Origin: Rhodobacter sp. TJ_12
GTDB taxonomy: Bacteria; Pseudomonadota; Alphaproteobacteria; Rhodobacterales; Rhodobacteraceae
Assembly (NCBI RefSeq): GCF_020023995.1
Contig: NZ_NRRD01000008.1
Span: forward strand, 56,640-120,639
Length of the DNA stretch: 64,000 nucleotides
Direction: 5' to 3'
Positions 9,788-23,916 of this stretch are shown one piece after another (within the stretch, counting starts at the first letter, position 1; each line of letters opens with the position of its first letter). The translations under genes and the position numbers were made by a program. The notes beneath the pieces were generated by a model, which saw only the letters and a list, made by a program, of their open reading frames with translations, had not been told where the DNA came from and made no database searches.

Positions 9788-11059
9788 ATGAAACCGCAAC
9801 CGAACCAGAGGCTGTCGTCGCAAGCCATGGCGTTCGTGCTCGCGGGCGGACGGGGAAGCCGCCTGAAGGAACTGACCGATCGGCGGGCCAAACCTGCCGT
9901 TTACTTCGGCGGCAAGACACGGATCATCGATTTCGCGCTTTCAAATGCGCTGAATTCCGGCATTCGCAAGATGGCGATTGCAACGCAATACAAGGCCCAC
10001 AGCCTTATTCGTCACATGCAGCGCGGCTGGAGCTTTTTCCGCGCGGAACGGAACGAATATTTGGATATCTTGCCCGCCTCGCAGCGCGTGGATGAAAGCA
10101 AATGGTATTTGGGCACCGCCGATGCGGTGGCGCAAAACATTGATATTGTGGAAGATTATGACGTGAAATACGTCATCATTCTGGCCGGCGACCATATCTA
10201 TAAAATGGATTACGAGGTGATGCTGCGCCAGCATGTCGAAAGCAAAGCCGATGTCACCATTGGCTGTTTGACGGTGCCGCGCGCAGAAGCCTCGGCCTTT
10301 GGCTGCATGGCGGTGGACACCACCGGGCGCATCAATGGGTTCATCGAAAAACCGGCCGACCCGCCGGGCCTGCCCGAAGACCCCGATCAAACGCTTGTGT
10401 CGATGGGGATTTATGTCTTTGACTGGTCTTTGCTGCGCGAATTGCTGATCCGCGATGCCGAAGACCCGAATTCGGGCCATGATTTCGGCCATGACCTGAT
10501 CCCGTCGATTGTGAAAAACGGCAAGGCGATGGCGCATCGCTTTTCGGAAAGCTGCGTTACTTCGGGGCTCGAAACCGAACCCTATTGGCGCGATGTGGGC
10601 ACGATCGATGCGTTTTGGCAGGCCAATATCGATCTGACGGATTTCACGCCCAAGCTTGACCTATACGACAATGCTTGGCCGATCTGGACCTATGCGGAAA
10701 TCGTGCCGCCCGCGAAATTCATCCATGACGAGGAAAACCGGCGCGGCTCGGCCGTTAGTTCGCTGATTTCGGGCGATTGCATCGTTTCGGGGTCTGAGGT
10801 GCGCAATTCGCTGATGTTCACCGGCTGCCGGTCGCATTCCTATTCGCTGCTCGATCATGTTGTGTCGCTGCCCTATGTGGAAATTGGCCGCAAGGCGCAG
10901 CTTACGCGCTGCGTGATTGACCGCGGCGTGATCATTCCCGAAGGGCTTGTCGTGGGCGAAGACCCGGAAGAAGACGCGAAATGGTTCCGCCGCACCGAAG
11001 GGGGGATCGTATTGATCACCCAACCGATGCTGGACCGGCGCGCCGCGATCCTAAGCTAG
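9788..11059 (+). CDS. glgC: glucose-1-phosphate adenylyltransferase (ADP-glucose pyrophosphorylase)
   Basis: Makes ADP-glucose and pyrophosphate from ATP and glucose-1-phosphate, the committed and allosterically controlled step of glycogen synthesis. The 423-residue product has the nucleotidyltransferase signature [20 protein letters not shown] at about residues 17-36, and [17 protein letters not shown]-terminal left-handed beta-helix carries the regulatory region. The length is normal. The gene begins 10 bp after glgB with GGGGAGAG upstream. Photosynthetic-bacteria relatives respond to fructose-6-phosphate and pyruvate; that is family knowledge, not visible here. Confidence 0.97.
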   Translation: MKPQPNQRLSSQAMAFVLAGGRGSRLKELTDRRAKPAVYFGGKTRIIDFALSNALNSGIRKMAIATQYKAHSLIRHMQRGWSFFRAERNEYLDILPASQRVDESKWYLGTADAVAQNIDIVEDYDVKYVIILAGDHIYKMDYEVMLRQHVESKADVTIGCLTVPRAEASAFGCMAVDTTGRINGFIEKPADPPGLPEDPDQTLVSMGIYVFDWSLLRELLIRDAEDPNSGHDFGHDLIPSIVKNGKAMAHRFSESCVTSGLETEPYWRDVGTIDAFWQANIDLTDFTPKLDLYDNAWPIWTYAEIVPPAKFIHDEENRRGSAVSSLISGDCIVSGSEVRNSLMFTGCRSHSYSLLDHVVSLPYVEIGRKAQLTRCVIDRGVIIPEGLVVGEDPEEDAKWFRRTEGGIVLITQPMLDRRAAILS

Positions 11060-11118
11060 GCATCGCACGCAGCAAGGCGGGGCCGGTCGCGGCCCTGCAA
11101 ACAAGGATGAGGGGTGAC

Positions 11119-12548
11119 ATGAAACGCGTTTTGTCCGTGGCCTCCGAGACGGTGCCGCTGATCAAGACGGGCGGGCTTGCCGATGTGGTCGGTGCGCTGC
11201 CCGAAGCCCTTGCGGGGCAGGGCTGGCAGATGCGGGTGATGTTGCCCGCTTATCGCGGCCTTTTGGCCAAGCTGGGCAAGACGAAGGTCGTTTGGGAAGA
11301 TGCGGCGCTGTTTGGCGGCCCGGCGCGGCTCCATCTGGGCAAACATGGCGCGATGGAGGTGATGGCGCTGCAGGCCGATCACCTGTTCGACCGGGACGGC
11401 GGCCCTTATTCCGGCCCCCACGGCGATTACTGGGACAATGCCGAGCGGTTTGCCGCCCTGTGCTGGGCGGCGGCGATGGTGGCGCGCGACGGCGCGGGCG
11501 ATTGGCGCCCCGATGTGGTGCATGCCCATGATTGGCAAGGCGGGCTTGCACCCGCCTATTTGCGCTATGCCGGGGCTGCGGTGCCCTCGGTGATCACCAT
11601 TCACAATATGGCCTTTCAAGGCCGTGTCGGGCCGGAAAAGCTGGGTGCGCTGCGGCTTCCGCGCGAGGCGTTTCATCGCGACGGGTTCGAATTTTGGGGT
11701 GATATTTCCACATTGAAAGCGGGGCTGACCACGGCGGATGCGATCACCACCGTCAGCCCGCGCTATGCCGAAGAATTGATGCGCGGCGAATACGGGCAGG
11801 GTCTGGAAGGCGTGATCGCGGCACGGTCCGGCGTGGTTATGGGCATACTCAACGGGATCGATGAAACCCTGTGGGACCCGGAAAATGACCCCGACTGCAA
11901 ACCGTTTTCGGCCAGCAAGATTGCCGGAAAATCTCATGCACGCAAGGCCTTGCTGGATGAATTTCATCTGGATAAAAAGCTGTCTGGGCCCTTGGCAATC
12001 CTTGTGTCGCGCCTGACGGCGCAAAAGGGGATCGACCTCATTCCCGCCGCCGTCGAAGAATTGGTCGCCGCAGGCGGAGGCTTGGCACTGCTGGGGTCTG
12101 GCGATCACTGGGCCGAGGAAATGGTGCGCGATCTGGCGCTGCGCTACCCGGGCCGGGTGGGCGTGCATATCGGCTATAATGAAAACCTTAGCCATCGGAT
12201 GTTTGCGGGGGGCGATGCAATCTTGGTGCCGTCGCGGTTTGAACCCTGTGGGCTGACCCAGCTTTACGGGCTGCGCTATGGCTGCGTGCCCTTGGTGGCC
12301 GCTGTTGGGGGCTTGGCCGATACGGTGATCGGCGCGACGCCCGCAAGCCTTGCCGCCAAAGCCGCAACCGGGGTGGTGTTTCACCCGGTCGATGCATTGG
12401 CGCTGCGTCAAGCGACGCGGCGGCTGTGCAGCCTTTATGCCGATCGCAAGACTTGGGCGGCGATGGTCAAGCGCGGCATGAAGACAGAGCTGGGCTGGGG
12501 CGCTTCGGCGGCCAGCTATGCCGCACTTTATGACCGGCTGCTGGCGCA

Positions 12549-12552
<4 letters not shown>
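11119..12552 (+). CDS. glgA: glycogen synthase (ADP-glucose type)
   Basis: Adds glucose from ADP-glucose to the glycogen chain (GT5). Starting at ATG 11119 the product has 477 residues, the same as E. coli GlgA. It shows the N-terminal ADP-glucose-binding motif KTGGLADVVGALP at about residues 15-27 and the C-terminal-domain motifs RLTAQKGIDL, SRFEPCGLTQLYG and YGCVPLVAAVGGL. GAGGGG just upstream supports the start; in-frame ATG at 11107 is an alternative. Its stop overlaps the glgX start (ATGA at 12549-12552). Confidence 0.96.
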
Positions 12553-16194
<3,642 letters not shown>

Positions 16195-16498
16195 TCCCAT
16201 CGAGCGACCTAGTCACAAGGGAAACCGGCTCGATATTGATCTTTTGCAACGTTGTGTGGCCCTCGGCGCCCGCGCAAAAGTAGTCCTTCAATTCGTCGGG
16301 CGGTCGGTCTTAGACAAATTTATTCATCTGGCCATTGAGGTGTTTTCTGTGGTTGATAATCCTTCGAGGGTTTGTCGGTAAGGGCATTGATTTTGTTAGT
16401 TTCCTGCAAATCACAAGGCCTATAATCAGTATTATGTCAACGACTATAGCCTAAGGTGCTGTCAGTGTGCATTCACCGTTACGAAGGCGCGAAACGGA
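16195..16498. other. AT-richer intergenic gap with no gene
   Basis: This 304-bp stretch between convergent pgm and the quinone oxidoreductase gene is visibly richer in A and T than its surroundings, and I find no credible coding region. It holds a loose repeat ATCGAGC...GCTCGAT (16199-16234) just after pgm, which could end the glycogen transcript. It also holds an exact TATAAT at 16421-16426 on the plus strand, without a good -35, inside a small dyad ATAATcagtATTAT. Confidence 0.5.
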
Positions 16499-17470
16499 TT
16501 ATGGGCACAAAACAGTGCTACCGGTGGTTTTACGTGCCTCCAAGGCAACATGCGCTTTTGCAACATCTTCCAAAGCGAAGCGTTGACCGATTTCGACTTT
16601 GACCGCACCGCTGCGTAGCATCGCAAACAGATCCGCACTGGCCGAGTGCAACCATCCGGGCCGTGCGGTGTGATGAAACAGGGTCGGTCGCGTCAAATTG
16701 AGCGATCCGCGCGCGAGATCGTTGACGCGGAACTCCAGCGCAGGCCCCGAACTCTGTCCAAAGCTGACAAGCGTCCCAAACCGTTCCAACACATCAAGCG
16801 ACTTCACCAAGGTAACCGCGCCGACAGAGTCATAAACCGCCTGAACACCCTTTCCCTCGGTAAGGCGCAGCGTCTCTTCCACAAAATCTTGTGTGCGGTA
16901 ATCGATCACATGATCATAACCATGCGCCTTGGCCAGCAGGCATTTCTGGGGTCCGCCCGCCGTTCCAATCACGCGCACGCCCAAGGCATTGAGCCATTGC
17001 CCGGCCAAAAGTCCGACACCACCGGCCGCCGCATGAAACAGCACCGTATCGCCTTCGCGCGCCGGAAAGGAATGCTGGATCAGGTAATGCACCGTCAGCC
17101 CCTTGAGCATGACGGCAGCAGCGGTTTCATCGCTGATGTCATCCGGAATGGGCACCAATTGATCCGCCGCAATCACCCGATGGCTGGCATAGGCCCCATT
17201 CGGCAGCGTATAAGCGACCCGCGTGCCGGGCGCCAGATCGACACCTTCGCCCACCACTTCAACCACGCCAGCGCCTTCGGACCCGGGGATCAAATCGTCA
17301 GAAACGGGCCACGGATAAAGACCAGAACGGAAGTAAACATCGATGTAGTTCAGACCGATAGCCATCTGCCTTAAGGTAACTTCGCCGGGCCCGGGCTGCG
17401 GTATATCGCGCGTCACGCGGCGAAAATTCTCCACGCCACCGGGCGCAGAAACGACCATCGCATAGCTCAT
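16499..17470 (-). CDS. qor: NADPH:quinone oxidoreductase (zeta-crystallin type)
   Basis: A 323-residue medium-chain dehydrogenase/reductase of the QOR group, which reduces quinones with NADPH in the cytosol. It has the GroES-like N-terminal domain (GLNYIDVYFRSGLYP, PGSEGAGVVEVVGEG) and a Rossmann domain with HAAAGGVGLLAGQW. The zinc-binding Cys/His set of alcohol dehydrogenases is missing, as expected for QOR. It follows the AhpD-like gene closely on the same strand (the start abuts its stop at 17471), so the two are probably co-transcribed, possibly for oxidative stress. Confidence 0.93.
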   Translation of the reverse strand: MSYAMVVSAPGGVENFRRVTRDIPQPGPGEVTLRQMAIGLNYIDVYFRSGLYPWPVSDDLIPGSEGAGVVEVVGEGVDLAPGTRVAYTLPNGAYASHRVIAADQLVPIPDDISDETAAAVMLKGLTVHYLIQHSFPAREGDTVLFHAAAGGVGLLAGQWLNALGVRVIGTAGGPQKCLLAKAHGYDHVIDYRTQDFVEETLRLTEGKGVQAVYDSVGAVTLVKSLDVLERFGTLVSFGQSSGPALEFRVNDLARGSLNLTRPTLFHHTARPGWLHSASADLFAMLRSGAVKVEIGQRFALEDVAKAHVALEARKTTGSTVLCP

Positions 17471-17875
17471 TCAACTCTCCTTGCGAAACGCGTCATCCAC
17501 CGGGACGCGCAGCGCATTCAACAGATGATTGGTCTTGCCCGCCGAGGCAACGACACGGAAGAAATCCGCGATCTCCGCTTCGCTTACCCCTTTGGCTCGC
17601 GCCGCGGCCAGATGCGAATGAGTGCAGTAATCGCAGGCATTGGCGACAGACACCGCAGCATAGATCAGCTCTTTCACTTTGGGATCAAGCGCCGAAGGCG
17701 TGGCCATCACTGCTTTCACATCCGTCCAAGTCGCTTCCAAAAGCCCCGGATCGAACGCCAGATAGCGCCAGATATTGTTGATGAAATCCGTGCCGCGGGT
17801 GGCGCGGATATCGTCAAAAACCGCCTTCACCCGCGGATCGGATTCCGGCTCTGACGGCGCGGTAACAGTGGCCAT
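17471..17875 (-). CDS. carboxymuconolactone decarboxylase / AhpD-like protein
   Basis: A 134-residue all-helical protein of the CMD/AhpD superfamily. The hallmark is the CxxC plus His motif NACDYCTHSHLAAARAKG, the peroxidase-type active site of AhpD-like proteins, so a thiol-dependent peroxidase or reductase role is more likely than lactone decarboxylation. It lies directly upstream of the quinone oxidoreductase gene and 45 bp from the 3' end of cbbR on the same strand. The exact substrate is unknown. Confidence 0.87.
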   Translation of the reverse strand: MATVTAPSEPESDPRVKAVFDDIRATRGTDFINNIWRYLAFDPGLLEATWTDVKAVMATPSALDPKVKELIYAAVSVANACDYCTHSHLAAARAKGVSEAEIADFFRVVASAGKTNHLLNALRVPVDDAFRKES

Positions 17876-17920
17876 GGATGTCTCCCTTCGCCATCAGAAT
17901 GCCGGGCGCGGCCCCACGCG

Positions 17921-18853
17921 TCAATCATCGGGCAACATCGGCAGATAGGTGCCGTCCAGCGCGGCAATCGCGGCCCAAAGCCGGGCCGCCACCGGGCGCG
18001 GCGCCTCGTCATCGCGGCGCACCATGAACCAGTGCCGCACAATCGGCAGCGCAGGCGCCTGCAATTCGACCAGCCGCCCCGAGGCCAGCTCTTCGGTGAC
18101 GGTATGCAGGCTGAGAAAGGCGATCCCAAGCCCCGCCATCACCGCCTGTTTGATCGTTTCATTGCTGTCCATCTCCAGCGTTTCATAGGGCCGCCCATCA
18201 CCGATCCGGTCCAGCCAACGCCCCATCAAGATGCGCGTGCCCGAGCCTTTTTCCCGCGCCAAAAAGATTTCGTCGAACAGCGCTTCGATCCAAAGCCCCT
18301 GCCCCACCAGCGGATGATCCGGCGCGGCCACCAGCCCATGCGGATGCACGCCCAAAGGCTCGGCCTGCACCGGCGGGCGGCGCGGCGGGCGCCCCATGAT
18401 CGCAATGTCAAAGGCGCCACGCTCCAGCCCCTCAATCGTCGCGGCGCGGTTTCCGACCCGCAAAGCGACCTCGATATCGGGATGCGACAGGCTCAACGCT
18501 TTAACGAGTCGCGGCGCAAAATACTTGGCGGTCGACACAACCCCCAGCGTCACACGCCCCGCCTTGCCACGTGATAGCGCTGCCAGATTGGCGCCCCCCT
18601 GTGACAAAGCGTCGTCAATCCGCCGTGCCGTCTCCAACAACGTCAGCCCGGCTTCGGTTAACTCCGATCCGCCGCCATCGGCGGCTCGCTGCAACAGTCT
18701 AACTTGAACAGCTTCCTCTAAGCCTTTGATTTGCGTATGAATGGCGGGGGTCGTTAGGCCCAGAATATGGCCGGCTGCGGTAAGCGAACCGCCTTTTGCC
18801 ACCGCTTGCAGGGCGCGCAACTGCTTGAGTGTGATGCTGTCGAGACGGACCAT
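17921..18853 (-). CDS. cbbR: LysR-type regulator of the Calvin cycle operon (CbbR)
   Basis: CbbR activates cbb operons in response to metabolites such as RuBP. The 310-residue product has an N-terminal winged helix-turn-helix (SITLKQLRALQAVAKGGSLT, with AAGHILGLTTPAIHTQIKGL) at residues 5-65, then a periplasmic-binding-like effector domain. The ATG at 18853 is chosen because AGGA lies 9 nt upstream and the LysR fold begins at once; a longer frame from 18931 is not needed. It is transcribed divergently from cbbF with a 93-bp shared region, the standard arrangement for a CbbR that controls its neighbour. Confidence 0.95.
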   Translation of the reverse strand: MVRLDSITLKQLRALQAVAKGGSLTAAGHILGLTTPAIHTQIKGLEEAVQVRLLQRAADGGGSELTEAGLTLLETARRIDDALSQGGANLAALSRGKAGRVTLGVVSTAKYFAPRLVKALSLSHPDIEVALRVGNRAATIEGLERGAFDIAIMGRPPRRPPVQAEPLGVHPHGLVAAPDHPLVGQGLWIEALFDEIFLAREKGSGTRILMGRWLDRIGDGRPYETLEMDSNETIKQAVMAGLGIAFLSLHTVTEELASGRLVELQAPALPIVRHWFMVRRDDEAPRPVAARLWAAIAALDGTYLPMLPDD

Positions 18854-18879
18854 TTTAAAATTTCCTGAAAGCGGCTTGC

Positions 18880-18900
18880 TGAATTTCAAATTTGCATAAA
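18880..18900. promoter_or_regulatory. candidate CbbR operator in the cbbR-cbbF divergent region
   Basis: The short cbbR-cbbF gap has an AT-rich core with the dyads TGAATTTCA (18880-18888) and CAAATTTG (18887-18894, perfect palindrome). T and A are spaced 11 nt apart, as in LysR-family boxes. Position and composition fit a CbbR site; the exact operator limits are inferred. Confidence 0.4.
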
Positions 18901-18946
18901 GCCCTTTCCGGCGCAACGTCCGGCCATCCAACTGGCAGGAGGGGCC

Positions 18947-19942
18947 ATGGCGATCGAATTAGAAGACCTCGGGTTAACCCCGGAAATGGCAGAGGTGATG
19001 ACACGCCTCGCCACGGTGGGGGCCCAGGTCGCCCGCATCATTTCCCGCAACGGCGTCGAGACCGATCTCGCCGCAGGTGTGGGCACCAACGCCGGCGGCG
19101 ACGGGCAAAAAGCGCTCGACGTGATTGCCGATGATTTGTTCCGCGAAGCGCTAAGCGATACCGCCGTTGCGTGGTATGCCTCTGAAGAACAAGACGAAGT
19201 GGTAAGCCTTGGCGACGGCAGCTTGGGTCTGGCGATTGACCCGCTGGATGGTTCGTCCAATATCGATGTGAACGTGTCGATTGGCACGATCTTCTCGATC
19301 TTTCCGGCGAAGGAAGATGGCGACGCGACGTTCTTGCGCCAAGGCCATGAACAGCTTGCGGGCGGTTACATCATCTACGGGCCGCAATGCGCGCTGGTGT
19401 GCACCTTTGGCGATGGTGTGAAGCATTGGGTGCTGGATCTTGATACCAACAGCTTCCGTCGCGTGGCCGATATCAAGCCGCTACCGCAAGACACGACCGA
19501 ATATGCGATCAACGCTTCGAACTATCGCCACTGGCCCGCGCCGATCCGCGCCTTTATCGATGACCTTGTGGCCGGGGCCGAAGGTCCGCGCGGCAAAAAC
19601 TTCAACATGCGCTGGATCGCCTCGCTTGTCGCGGAAACCCACCGCATTTTGATGCGCGGCGGCGTGTTTCTTTATCCGGGCGATGACCGCAAGGGCTATG
19701 AACGCGGCCGTCTGCGCCATGTGTATGAATGCGCGCCGATTGCGTTTTTGATCACGCAAGCGGGGGGCGGGGCCACCGATGGCTGTGAAGAGGTGCTGAC
19801 CGCCCTGCCCGACCGGCTGCATGCGCGCACGCCTTTCGTCTTCGGCTGTGGCGCCAAAGTTGCCCGCGTCGCCGCCTATCACGACCTGCCCGGGGAAGAG
19901 ACCTCTGCGCTCTTCAACACCCGTGGTCTTTTCCGGAGCTAA
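18947..19942 (+). CDS. cbbF: fructose-1,6-bisphosphatase class I
   Basis: Hydrolyses fructose-1,6-bisphosphate, and in related organisms also sedoheptulose-1,7-bisphosphate, in the regenerative phase of the Calvin cycle. The 331-residue product has the metal-binding motif [20 protein letters not shown] and ASEEQDEV upstream. The C-terminal [17 protein letters not shown] block is also present. A strong AGGAGG precedes the ATG at 18947. It is the first gene of the cbb operon, divergent from cbbR and 5 bp before cbbP. Confidence 0.97.
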   Translation: MAIELEDLGLTPEMAEVMTRLATVGAQVARIISRNGVETDLAAGVGTNAGGDGQKALDVIADDLFREALSDTAVAWYASEEQDEVVSLGDGSLGLAIDPLDGSSNIDVNVSIGTIFSIFPAKEDGDATFLRQGHEQLAGGYIIYGPQCALVCTFGDGVKHWVLDLDTNSFRRVADIKPLPQDTTEYAINASNYRHWPAPIRAFIDDLVAGAEGPRGKNFNMRWIASLVAETHRILMRGGVFLYPGDDRKGYERGRLRHVYECAPIAFLITQAGGGATDGCEEVLTALPDRLHARTPFVFGCGAKVARVAAYHDLPGEETSALFNTRGLFRS

Positions 19943-19947
19943 GTTCC

Positions 19948-20826
19948 ATGTCGAAAAAATATCCTATCATTTCCGTCGTCGGCTCGTCGGGCGCTGGCAC
20001 CTCGACCGTCAAAGCGACCTTCGATCAAATCTTCCGCCGCGAAGGCGTCAATGCCATCTCAATCGAGGGGGATTCCTTTCACCGCTACAACCGCGCCGAT
20101 ATGAAGGCCGAGCTGGAGCGCCGCTACGCCGAGGGCGATGCGACCTTCTCGCATTTCTCCTATGAGGCGAATGCGCTGGATGAGTTGGAGCGTGTGTTCC
20201 GCGAATATGGCGAAACCGGCAAGGGCCGCTCGCGCCACTATGTGCACGATGCCAATGAATCGGCCAAATATGGCGTGGAACCGGGCCATTTCACCGAATG
20301 GGCCCCGTTTGAGGAAGATTCCGATCTGCTCTTTTACGAAGGCCTGCACGGCTGCGTGACCAATGACGAGGTCGATATCGCCAAACATGCCGATCTGAAA
20401 ATTGGCGTCGTGCCGGTGATCAACCTCGAATGGATCCAAAAAATCCACCGCGACCGTGCCAGCCGCGGCTACACGACCGAGGCGGTGACCGATGTGATCT
20501 TGCGCCGTATGCATGACTATGTGCATTGCATCGTGCCGCAATTCTCGCAAACCGACATCAACTTCCAGCGTGTGCCGGTCGTTGATACCTCGAACCCGTT
20601 CATCACCCGCTGGATTCCGACGCCGGATGAAAGCCTGATCGTGATCCGCTTCCGCAACCCGCGTGGGATCGATTTCCCCTATCTGACCTCGATGATCAAC
20701 GGATCTTGGATGAGCCGGGCAAACTCGATCGTCATTCCGGGCAACAAGCAGGATCTGGCGATGCAGCTGATCTTGACGCCGCTGATCGAACGGCTGGTCG
20801 CCGAGGGCCGGCGCGCCCGCGCGTAA
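19948..20826 (+). CDS. cbbP: phosphoribulokinase
   Basis: Phosphorylates ribulose-5-phosphate to RuBP, a reaction unique to the Calvin cycle. The 292-residue product is the bacterial octameric type, with the P-loop VGSSGAGTSTVK at about residues 11-22, SIEGDSFHRYNR, and FYEGLHGCV. The length matches Rhodobacter CbbP, and the N-terminal regulatory cysteine pair of plant enzymes is absent. Family members are activated by NADH. The start is 5 bp after cbbF. Confidence 0.97.
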   Translation: MSKKYPIISVVGSSGAGTSTVKATFDQIFRREGVNAISIEGDSFHRYNRADMKAELERRYAEGDATFSHFSYEANALDELERVFREYGETGKGRSRHYVHDANESAKYGVEPGHFTEWAPFEEDSDLLFYEGLHGCVTNDEVDIAKHADLKIGVVPVINLEWIQKIHRDRASRGYTTEAVTDVILRRMHDYVHCIVPQFSQTDINFQRVPVVDTSNPFITRWIPTPDESLIVIRFRNPRGIDFPYLTSMINGSWMSRANSIVIPGNKQDLAMQLILTPLIERLVAEGRRARA

Positions 20827-20849
20827 ACCACTGAAAAGTTGAAAATTTT

Positions 20850-20872
20850 GGGCTGGGCCTTCGGGCCCGCCC
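20850..20872 (+). other. intercistronic hairpin with UUCG loop, cbbP-cbbT
   Basis: GGGC, one bulged T and GGGCC pair with GGCCC and GCCC around a TTCG tetraloop. No U-tract follows, so it is more likely an mRNA-stabilising or processing hairpin than a terminator. Confidence 0.6.
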
Positions 20873-20902
20873 GTGACGAATGGCATATCAGGGAGGCGTG
20901 CC

Positions 20903-22876
20903 ATGAAAGATTTCGAACTGTCGCAAGAGGTGCGGATGGCAAATGCGCTGCGCGCGCTGGCCATGGATGCGGTCGAAAAGGCCAAATCCGGCCATCCGGG
21001 CATGCCGATGGGCATGGCCGATGTCGCCGCCGTTTTGTTCAACCGCTTCATGACGATTGATCCAAAAGCGCCAAAATGGCCCGACCGAGATCGGTTCGTG
21101 TTGTCTGCCGGTCACGGCTCGATGCTGCTTTACGCGATCCACCACCTGCTCGGCTATGACGATATGGATATCGAGCAGCTTAAGAACTTCCGCCAGCTTG
21201 GCGCGCGCACCGCAGGCCACCCCGAATATGGCCATGCCGATGGCATCGAGGTGACGACGGGGCCGCTGGGTCAGGGCATTGCCACCTCGGTCGGTATGGC
21301 GCTGGCTGAACGTATGAAAAACGCCCGCTATGGCGATGATCTGGTTGATCATTTTACCTATGTGATTGCAGGCGACGGGTGCCTGATGGAAGGCATCAGC
21401 CACGAGGCGATTGATCTGGCGGGCCATTTGGGGCTGGGCCGTTTGATCGTCATGTGGGATGACAACAAGATCACCATCGATGGCGACACCGACATGTCCA
21501 CCTCGACCGATCAGATGGCGCGGTTCGCCGCCTCTGGCTGGCATGTGGTGGCCTGCGATGGCCATGCGCCCAATGACATTGCCGCCGCCATCGAAGAAGC
21601 GCGCAACGACCCGCGCCCGTCTTTGATTGCCTGCCGCACCATCATCGGCTTTGGCGCGCCCAACAAACAAGGCGGGCATGATGTGCATGGCGCGCCGCTG
21701 GGCGCCGAGGAAATCACCGCCGCGCGCAAGGCGCTGAACTGGTCTTACGAACCTTTCGAAATCCCTTCCGATGTCTATGCAGCCTGGGGCCGGGTTGCAA
21801 AACGGGGGGCTTCGGCGCGGGCAGACTGGGAGGCGCGGCTTGCCGGCCACGCGGCCCGCGCCGATTTTAACAAGGCGGAGGCCGGGGATACCTCGGCGCT
21901 TCCGGCTGCCATCGCCGCCTACAAGGCGAAGCTAAGCGCCGACAAGCCCAAGGTCGCGACCCGCAAAGCCTCCGAAATGGCGCTTGAGGTGGTCAACACC
22001 ACCCTGCCCTTCTCGGTTGGCGGCTCTGCGGACCTGACGGGCTCGAACCTGACCCGCTCCAAGGGCATGACCTCGGTCAAGCCCGGCGAATTTGGCGGTG
22101 ACTACATCCATTACGGCATCCGCGAACATGGCATGGCGGCGGCGATGAACGGCATCGCGCTGCACGGCGGCCTGCGCCCCTACGGCGGCACCTTCATGGC
22201 CTTTGCCGATTACTGCCGCCCCTCAATCCGCCTGTCGGCACTGATGGGGGTGCCGGTGACCTATGTCATGACCCATGACAGCATTGGTCTGGGCGAAGAC
22301 GGGCCGACGCACCAGCCGGTGGAACATCTCGCCTCGCTGCGTGCGATCCCAAACCTGAATGTGCTCCGTCCGGCGGATGCCGTGGAAACCGCCGAGGCGT
22401 GGGAAATCGCCATGACCGCAACCGCGACGCCCTCTTTGCTGGTGCTCTCGCGTCAGGGGCTGCCGACGGTGCGCACCGCGCATACCGCCGAAAACCTGAC
22501 CGCACGCGGCGCTTACCTGCTGCGCGATCCGGACGACCGTCAGGTGACGCTGATCGCCACGGGCTCAGAGGTCGAAATCGTGCTTGCGGCGGCGGATCAA
22601 TTGGAGGCCGAGGGCATTCGCGCCGCTGTGGTCTCTGCCCCGTGCTTTGAGCTGTTCGCCGCGCAACCGCGCGATTACGTCGAAAAGGTGCTGGGCACCG
22701 CGCCGCGTGTGGGCTGTGAAGCCGCGCTGCGGATGGGCTGGGATATCTTCCTTGGCCCGCAAGATGCCTTTGTCGGCATGACGGGGTTTGGCGCCTCCGC
22801 GCCCGCGCCCGCGCTTTATCAACATTTCAACATCACCGCCGAAGCCATTGTTGCTGAAGCCAAGAATATGATCTGA
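20903..22876 (+). CDS. cbbT: transketolase
   Basis: Transfers two-carbon units between sugar phosphates with thiamine diphosphate. Taking ATG 20903, which has GGGAGG just upstream, the product is 657 residues, the length of Rhodobacter CbbT. Recognisable blocks are [12 protein letters not shown] near residue 28, the ThDP motif [15 protein letters not shown], and [20 protein letters not shown]. Upstream ATG at 20873 is judged too early. It follows cbbP after a 76-bp gap that holds a strong hairpin. Confidence 0.97.
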   Translation: MKDFELSQEVRMANALRALAMDAVEKAKSGHPGMPMGMADVAAVLFNRFMTIDPKAPKWPDRDRFVLSAGHGSMLLYAIHHLLGYDDMDIEQLKNFRQLGARTAGHPEYGHADGIEVTTGPLGQGIATSVGMALAERMKNARYGDDLVDHFTYVIAGDGCLMEGISHEAIDLAGHLGLGRLIVMWDDNKITIDGDTDMSTSTDQMARFAASGWHVVACDGHAPNDIAAAIEEARNDPRPSLIACRTIIGFGAPNKQGGHDVHGAPLGAEEITAARKALNWSYEPFEIPSDVYAAWGRVAKRGASARADWEARLAGHAARADFNKAEAGDTSALPAAIAAYKAKLSADKPKVATRKASEMALEVVNTTLPFSVGGSADLTGSNLTRSKGMTSVKPGEFGGDYIHYGIREHGMAAAMNGIALHGGLRPYGGTFMAFADYCRPSIRLSALMGVPVTYVMTHDSIGLGEDGPTHQPVEHLASLRAIPNLNVLRPADAVETAEAWEIAMTATATPSLLVLSRQGLPTVRTAHTAENLTARGAYLLRDPDDRQVTLIATGSEVEIVLAAADQLEAEGIRAAVVSAPCFELFAAQPRDYVEKVLGTAPRVGCEAALRMGWDIFLGPQDAFVGMTGFGASAPAPALYQHFNITAEAIVAEAKNMI

Positions 22877-22885
22877 GGGAAGATA

Positions 22886-23887
22886 ATGACTGTTAAAGTT
22901 GCCATCAACGGGTTTGGCCGCATTGGCCGCAACGTGCTGCGCGGGATCATTGAATCGGGCCGCACCGACATTGAAGTGGTCGCGATCAACGATCTTGGCC
23001 CGGTGGAAACCAACGCCCATCTGCTGCGCTTCGACAGTGTGCATGGCCGCTTTCCGGCGACCGTCACAACGGGCGAAGACTGGATTGATGTGGGCCGGGG
23101 CAAAATCAAAGTGACCGCAATCCGCAACCCGGCGGAGCTGCCCTGGGGTGATGTCGATATTGCGATGGAATGCACCGGCATTTTCACCACCAAAGAAAAA
23201 GCCTCCGCGCATCTGGAAAACGGCTCGAAACGGGTGCTGGTCTCGGCGCCTTGCGACGGCGCGGATAAAACCATCGTCTTTGGCGTGAACGACAGCACGC
23301 TGACCGCCGAGGACATGGTGGTTTCCAACGCGTCGTGCACCACGAACTGCCTTTCCCCGGTCGCCAAAGCTCTGAACGATGCGATTGGCATCGAAAAAGG
23401 CTTTATGACCACGATCCACAGCTACACGGGCGATCAGCCGACGCTCGACACGATGCACAAAGATCTGTATCGCGCCCGCGCCGCCGCGCTGAGCATGATC
23501 CCGACCTCGACGGGCGCTGCCAAAGCCGTGGGTCTGGTGTTGCCCGAACTCAAAGGCAAGCTTGATGGCGTTGCGATCCGCGTGCCCACGCCGAACGTCT
23601 CGGTTGTGGATCTGGTGTTTGAAGCCAAACGCGACACCACGGTGGAAGAAGTGAACGCCGCTGTGCGCGCGGCCGCCGATGGCCCGCTCAAAGGCGTGCT
23701 CGGTTACACCGACCTGCCGAATGTGTCGTCGGACTTCAACCACGACCCGCATTCCTCGGTCTTCCACATGGACCAGACCAAGGTCATGGAGGGCAAAATG
23801 GTCCGCATCCTGTCGTGGTATGACAACGAATGGGGCTTTTCCAACCGCATGGCGGATACCGCCGTTGCGATGGGCAAGCTGATCTGA
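22886..23887 (+). CDS. cbbG: glyceraldehyde-3-phosphate dehydrogenase
   Basis: Interconverts 1,3-bisphosphoglycerate and glyceraldehyde-3-phosphate. The 333-residue product has the NAD-binding [11 protein letters not shown] at residues 8-18 and the catalytic Cys151 in [12 protein letters not shown]. The AINDLGPVE segment retains the Asp of NAD-preferring enzymes. It starts 9 bp after cbbT. A second, glycolytic gap gene may exist elsewhere; position within the cbb operon supports the Calvin-cycle role. Confidence 0.97.
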   Translation: MTVKVAINGFGRIGRNVLRGIIESGRTDIEVVAINDLGPVETNAHLLRFDSVHGRFPATVTTGEDWIDVGRGKIKVTAIRNPAELPWGDVDIAMECTGIFTTKEKASAHLENGSKRVLVSAPCDGADKTIVFGVNDSTLTAEDMVVSNASCTTNCLSPVAKALNDAIGIEKGFMTTIHSYTGDQPTLDTMHKDLYRARAAALSMIPTSTGAAKAVGLVLPELKGKLDGVAIRVPTPNVSVVDLVFEAKRDTTVEEVNAAVRAAADGPLKGVLGYTDLPNVSSDFNHDPHSSVFHMDQTKVMEGKMVRILSWYDNEWGFSNRMADTAVAMGKLI

Positions 23888-23894
23888 TGAACGC

Positions 23895-23916
23895 CGGGGG
23901 CCCTGGCCGGCCCCCG
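23895..23916 (+). other. intercistronic hairpin, cbbG-cbbA
   Basis: CGGGGGCC pairs perfectly with GGCCCCCG around a 6-nt loop 8 bp after cbbG. A second small stem (GGCCC/GGGCC at 23932-23945) follows. Neither has a U-tract, which suggests transcript protection or processing. Confidence 0.6.

Noticed and set aside
17921..18931. A longer cbbR start at 18931
   Set aside because: It would add 26 residues overlapping the shared control region and has no ribosome binding site; ATG 18853 starts directly at the LysR DNA-binding fold.
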